Assembly: GCA_034687125.1 (NCBI GenBank)
Contig: JAQGBZ010000334.1
Coordinates: 1-64,000 of the forward strand
DNA from: Neelides folsomi
Lineage: Eukaryota; Arthropoda; Collembola; Neelipleona; Neelidae
DNA length: 64,000 nt
Direction: 5' to 3'
The notes below the pieces were generated by a model that worked only from the letters and a program-made list of their open reading frames with translations, did no database searches and had not been told where the DNA came from. The translations under genes were made by a program, and so were the position numbers. This document shows positions 59,572 through 64,000 of the stretch, one piece after another. Within the stretch, counting starts at the first letter, position 1. The number at the start of each line of letters is the position of its first letter.

Positions 59572-62517
59572 CTAAACTTTGGGATAAACGGCGTTGTCCG
59601 CCAAAAAGCATCGATCTTTTCCTCTGACCATTCTCACATATCCTTCTTCGCCCCAACGTTCCGACCAGGAATTTTTTACAATCCAATAATGTGTCCCATC
59701 CTCAGTCCCGTATCTTTTACAAAATGATTACAATTAATTACAGGTCATAATTCTCATATAACATAAATATCATTAAGATGAAAATTTACCCAACAACAAC
59801 CAGAGCATGACCACTATTACAAGCTTCTTGTGTATTACAATCTTCATCGTCATAAATACCAGAATGGTAATTCATAAATGACCTTGGACAACAAATCCCA
59901 ATTGATGTCTATAATGTTGAAAGGATTGAGGATTAAACTAAAATATTGGTAATTAAACTTTATTTTAAAATTAATAAATCTATTAGATATTAATTAATCT
60001 ATAAGTTTGAAAGATCAGAAATAAAATTTTTATTACAGGCCCGACACTCCCAACGGCTGTTAGTAAGTCATCTTCATTTGTCACTTGAACATAACCTGAG
60101 ATATGTGCGATGACTTGAGATAAATCCACAGTGCATTCATTTGCACTTCCCGAGTCACCACTGTTATATGGATAATCATCATCAGAAACAACACCAGTTT
60201 CCTTGATATAATCTAACGCATCCGTCAATGTCGAGCCCTCACAAGAGTGTCTATAACAACTAAAAAATAAATTTAAATTTTGTTTAATATTAAGTGTAGT
60301 CAGATTTTATAATAAAAGGTATTGTTAAAATCATATTTAAAATTTTAATTTACTCAACGAGCTGTTGTTCGCTCAAAGTTGGAACTTTCTCAAGTGTTTT
60401 ATTAATAACCAACATGGACTCGATTGCTCCAAGCTAAAATTAATTTAGTCAATTGAGATTATTTTATAAATTTAATAAAATATAAAATTATTTTTAATAC
60501 ACGATATTCTTACACGAGCTTTAATTGTATTATATTATAATATTTATAATATTTAATCTTACTGTTGAAAATGACCAACATGAACCACATTGTCCTTGAT
60601 TCCGCACTGCCCCAACAAAATTCCCATTATTGTTTCTCCAATCGATGCTTGATGGAAGATCTTTAAGTTTTTTCAAAGTTTTTTGATCCTTAAATTTAAG
60701 TGTTTTGTTAAATAATGAATTTTTGTTGAATAATTTATTATTTCCAAGTTTATTCATCATTTCTTCTTTGGTCAAATCAGAAAATTTGTTGATTCCTAAT
60801 TATTATAGAAATAATAATTAATCACTTTAATTATCCTTACCAGTAGCGTAGCGCCAGGGAGATCCGAGGAGACGAGCCCTCCGGGTCTCGTACCTCGAAC
60901 CCAATTTGCACTAGATTTAATTGACTTTGACCGATTTAATTAAAAATAATCAAGTTTTAATAGGTCTCAGATAGCTCTTTTATGCTAACTTTAAGTGAAA
61001 ATTTAATATTTGAAATTGCTGCTCTAATACATCCGACAAATTATATGAAACTGTTCGGACATTAAGATCCTGTTAAAAATACACCAATATTAATACCTGT
61101 GTATAAGGGGGCTTGAAAGTTAAGAATAAATAGAAATTGAAACAAAATCAAAAAAATTTCGCATTATCTAATGGTTCTTAAATAAAATTTTGCGCTAAAT
61201 TTTAAATTAAATTGGGACCTGATGATCTGAAGGTCCCGTGATCCAATTTCAAAATACATTTTCGAATTCTTATTTTGTTTTATAAAATTTTCAGAAAACA
61301 AAATAGTTCAATTTCAAAAATATTCTTCAGACCTAAAATTCCATATAACATTTGATCCTTGAATATTTTAAAAAAACTTCGGAACCTTTAAATTCCTTTG
61401 AAATTGGGAGTTGAAATTCAAAAAAATTCAATTCCCGATAACTATTACAGAATAATTATTAAAAAAATTCGATAAAAATTGATTAAAATGATCAAAATTT
61501 ATAGTAGGGGCTCGGGGATAGGAATTTGAAATGCGATCAAATGTTGAAAATATATTTACATGTATATATATAATACCTATGTTTTGGATAGTATTACATA
61601 ATGTTAAAAATTAATCTATTTTGTGAGACCCTGTACATTTTTACTAAAATAAGAGGCCGTACCAGGCCACCCTACTCCGGGCTGGACCATCTCACGCTAC
61701 GGCTCTGACCCTTGCACATTTCAATATACTATGCTCTACATTATAATTATAATAAAAATAATACCAGATGCTCTATTAACGTATTATTACTATTTTTGGG
61801 TTTTAAGTTTTAAAATATCACCTTGTTTATACGAATGCTTGGCAGAATTAAATGCTTCAATTTCTCTTAAATTCTTTACATAAATAACTTTTCTAAAATA
61901 TTCCTCTTCTGAATTTTCATATTTTTTCGTGTGAGTTTTCTAAAATAATTTAAAATTTTAGTTAATATTTTAAATGGGCAACTAATAACTAGAAGTAAGT
62001 TTAGTGTTTAGTTATAAATATAATTTTAAACACTATTGATTAACACTATTTATAAATATGCTAAAAGTTAGAAGTATTATGTAATATAAAATATAAATAA
62101 TACAATAGGTATCTAATACAATATTGAAAAATATATCATAATGCCTTAAATTTAATCCAAGATTTTTCATCAGCAGAATCGAAATAATATCCACTGTATA
62201 AAATTTCAATATTATTCAAACATAATAAAAGAATGCAATTATCGGATAAAAATTTAAAACTTTCAAATGATTCAATTATTATTGGATATATTTATGATAG
62301 GAACTTACTTGTAGTTATAATTGATGGTCCAGTTAGAATTACAAAATAAGATAAAGAGACCGATAAGAGTTGATACCAACAATATCCGAATTATCAATAT
62401 TTTCATATTGTATTTTGCAAATAAACTAGCTTTGATATTGAAATTCCTCTCATTATCGGATAAATTTTCAATATCAGACTCCATGTTTTTAAGAAGATTA
62501 TTTTTCATATCCATCAT
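59572..62517 (-). CDS. papain-family (C1A, cathepsin L-like) cysteine protease with N-terminal signal anchor
   Basis: Eight exons (62517-62309, 62193-62145, 61939-61822, 60795-60563, 60433-60354, 60259-60037, 59908-59790, 59713-59572) give 390 residues. The I29 inhibitory propeptide spans exons 2-4 ([38 protein letters not shown]). The mature enzyme starts near [12 protein letters not shown]. Active-site Cys198 is in [11 protein letters not shown], His is in [12 protein letters not shown], and Asn is in [11 protein letters not shown]. All catalytic residues are present. The N-terminus is unusual: about 37 polar residues precede a hydrophobic segment ([20 protein letters not shown]), fitting a type II anchor and not a cleaved signal, unless translation starts at that inner Met. 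The intron after exon 2 uses a GC donor. Intron 3 contains a hAT element. Confidence 0.88.
60841..61707. mobile_element. old non-autonomous hAT-like element in a protease intron
   Basis: The left end CAGTAGCGTAGCG is inverted at the right end (CGCTACGGCTCTG). The flanking 8-mers ATCCTTAC and ACCCTTGC match at six positions, a degraded 8-bp target duplication. No coding capacity remains. A GGACCT/AAGGTCCCG segment is shared with the hAT element at 43880-44820, suggesting related families. It lies in intron 3 of the protease gene. Confidence 0.65.
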
Positions 62518-63042
62518 ACTTTTAGTTATAATTTTATTTAATAATTGATTGAATAATATAATATTGAATACAACAATAAATTGTAATTTTCAATAAATAT
62601 ATAAATGTTTAAACTAATTCGGTTTAAGTTCTGACCATAATAAAATACATTAAAATATAAATAGGTAAATAATTCTAAATTCAAATGTAATGTAGCACTA
62701 GTTAATTTTGGGACTCTTATATAAAGCTAAAAGATATCCGATTAAAGCTTAAAAAAATAATAACACGAAAACGAACCATATATGGTAATGAAATACGCAT
62801 CAAGGAAAGTTTCAATTTTAAGGCTACAAAAGTTTCACTTTTATAAAAATTTACATTAACAATATTTTTAAAAAACATTCTATGAACCTCATTGTTTTAA
62901 TATGAAAATAATTTGACTTATTTGGTGGCCAAAATATTTTTAATACTATGTATCAACAATTAGTAGTTTATGAATAATTCACTTGGTTTTCCTTCTACTG
63001 ATAAAACGAATTTTTTATGCATACAAAAAAATACCCGTCAAA
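62518..63042. other. intergenic, no recognised feature
   Basis: About 525 AT-rich bases upstream of the protease gene, which should include its promoter. I see no clear TATA-Inr pair. Confidence 0.45.
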
Positions 63043-63187
63043 AAATAATACAACCAATCAATACTTATTTAATACATACTCTCGTTAGAAAGTTAGCTCT
63101 TGAGTTGCCGGCTTTTAGAACATCATTTAGATAACCATAATTTAAATTTATCCCAATTAAAACTAATGTTAAACTAAATACTGTTCT
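63043..63187. repeat. second copy of the lipase-intron repeat, one arm lost
   Basis: Reverse-complement homology to 10174-10357 runs from ATACAACCAATCAATAC through ACTCTCGTTAGAAAGTTAGC and the core to CTGTTC, then stops abruptly where the second arm should begin. Confidence 0.7.
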
Positions 63188-63494
63188 AGTACAAGAGTAC
63201 ATCCATGTGAAATTTTTCTCTTTGGGACCTCGAGAGAAATATTTCAATTTTTCGGAAAATAGAAAAAATGTTTTACCCCACCTATGTTTTAAACTTCAAT
63301 TATTTCAATCTTTAAAATTCTAATTTATGAATTTTACTCTAATATGATTGATTTAGATTTACAAATTAATTCTTCATTGGTTCTTTAAAATAAAAGCTGA
63401 TATAACACTTGACAATGTTAAATGCTCTTCTGATACGCTTACACACTGGAAACAAAATTTCCGAAAGGTGAATAATGCCATAATATAAATAACT

Positions 63495-63597
63495 GAATTC
63501 ATAATAATTATATTTAAATGAAAATATAAATGTTTATATATTTAAATACTATTCAAGTATTTAATTATATAAACATTTATATTTTGATTATGAATTC
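63495..63597. repeat. 100-bp AT-rich palindrome
   Basis: GAATTCATAAT at the left and its complement at the right enclose arms AAAATATAAATGTTTATAT and their reverse with a loop of a few bases (about TTCA). Adjacent to the Merlin-type fragment, but a link is unproven. Confidence 0.6.
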
Positions 63598-63631
63598 CTT
63601 GTATTGATTTAGTATTGTGAAATCGCAATAG

Positions 63632-64000
63632 AAAAAAGTAAAGAAAATTGGCGGAACCGGACACTGGGTTGAGGTCGATGAGTGTCATTTGTTCAAGCAC
63701 AAGAAAACCCGAGATCATAAGGCTCGATGCATATTTGGGGAAAAATTCGTTGTGTTAGGGGGCATTGACCGATCAAGTAAAGATCGTTTTCTTGTTCGCC
63801 TCCCAGATAAAACAAAAAGAACGATTGAAAAACTATTGTCTGACCACATAAAACCTGGCACAATTGTTGCTACTGACGGATTTTCAAGTTATGTCGATAT
63901 TAAAAATAAATTTGGATTTCTTGCACATGAAACTGTAATTCATCAGAGAGAATTTGTCAATCCTATATTTAAAGAAGTACATACCAACAATATTGAAAGC
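63632..64000 (+). mobile_element. Merlin (IS1016/ISXO2-like) transposase fragment, continues past the window
   Basis: An open frame to the end of the window encodes the catalytic core of a Merlin transposase: GHWVEVDECHLFKHKK with the first Asp, IFGEKFVVLGGIDRSS, PDKTKRTIEKLL, GTIVATDGFSSY with the second Asp, and HTNNIES with the Glu. These match the DDE motif of IS1016-related eukaryotic elements. An in-frame stop lies just upstream; a CAATAG acceptor-like site there could mean an intron, or the 5' part is lost. The frame is undamaged as far as visible, so the element may be fairly young. Confidence 0.85.

Noticed and set aside
62321-62548. Plus-strand frame opposite the protease anchor exon
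   Set aside because: It is antisense to an exon that is fixed by phase and domain continuity.

Overview
This is a stretch of AT-rich, intron-rich animal nuclear DNA. Short GT-AG introns, TATA and TCAGT-type initiator promoters, ionotropic-receptor chemoreceptors, an otopetrin channel, paired carboxylesterases and above all ZAD-type C2H2 zinc-finger genes point to an arthropod, most likely a hexapod or close relative. I cannot name the species. Gene models were built by hand: splice sites were accepted only where exon phases matched, and the summed exons give whole numbers of codons. I saw no bacterial operons, CRISPR arrays, tRNA or rRNA genes, and no retrovirus, LTR or Polinton remains.

Layout. 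0.4-2.7 kb: single-exon ionotropic receptor. 5-5.7 kb: cysteine-rich secreted protein (partial). 6.8-7.4 kb: small secreted His/Gly-rich peptide. 8.6-10.5 kb: secreted lipase. 11-12.2 kb: membrane-anchored methyltransferase. 14.3-15.4 kb: secreted protein of unknown family. 15.5-27.8 kb: tandem array of four intact paralogues plus two relics. 28.1-30.6 kb: carboxylesterase-like gene that has lost its catalytic Ser and His. 33.3-36.3 kb: nine-exon ionotropic receptor. 36.6-40.6 kb: unknown gene, membrane-anchored defensin-like gene and divergent RPB11-like gene. 40.9-43.7 kb: intact esterase paralogue. 45.4-47.5 kb: C2H2 relic split by a Tc1-like transposon. 48.1-53.6 kb: otopetrin. 54.3-55.6 kb: alpha-1,3-fucosyltransferase. 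56.6-59.2 kb: class A GPCR. 59.6-62.5 kb: papain-family protease. 63.6-64.0 kb: Merlin-type transposase fragment running off the window.

The most interesting system is the array at 15.5-27.8 kb. Each of its four genes (622-637 aa) joins an N-terminal ZAD dimerisation domain, a basic linker, a helix-turn-helix domain closely resembling the DNA-binding half of a mariner transposase, and six C2H2 fingers, the last completed across the final intron. All four share six exons with identical intron phases, and the transposase-like domain is one exon. This looks like a domesticated host-transposase fusion that has expanded in tandem, with local gene conversion of the ZAD exon.

Mobile DNA is plentiful. 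There are two hAT elements (one with a perfect 8-bp target duplication), a 1-kb element with about 220-bp inverted ends and TTA duplications in a GPCR intron, TA-flanked foldback elements, a Merlin fragment, a DD37E Tc1-like element inserted exactly inside a zinc finger, and several GC-rich islands built from repeated short palindromes.
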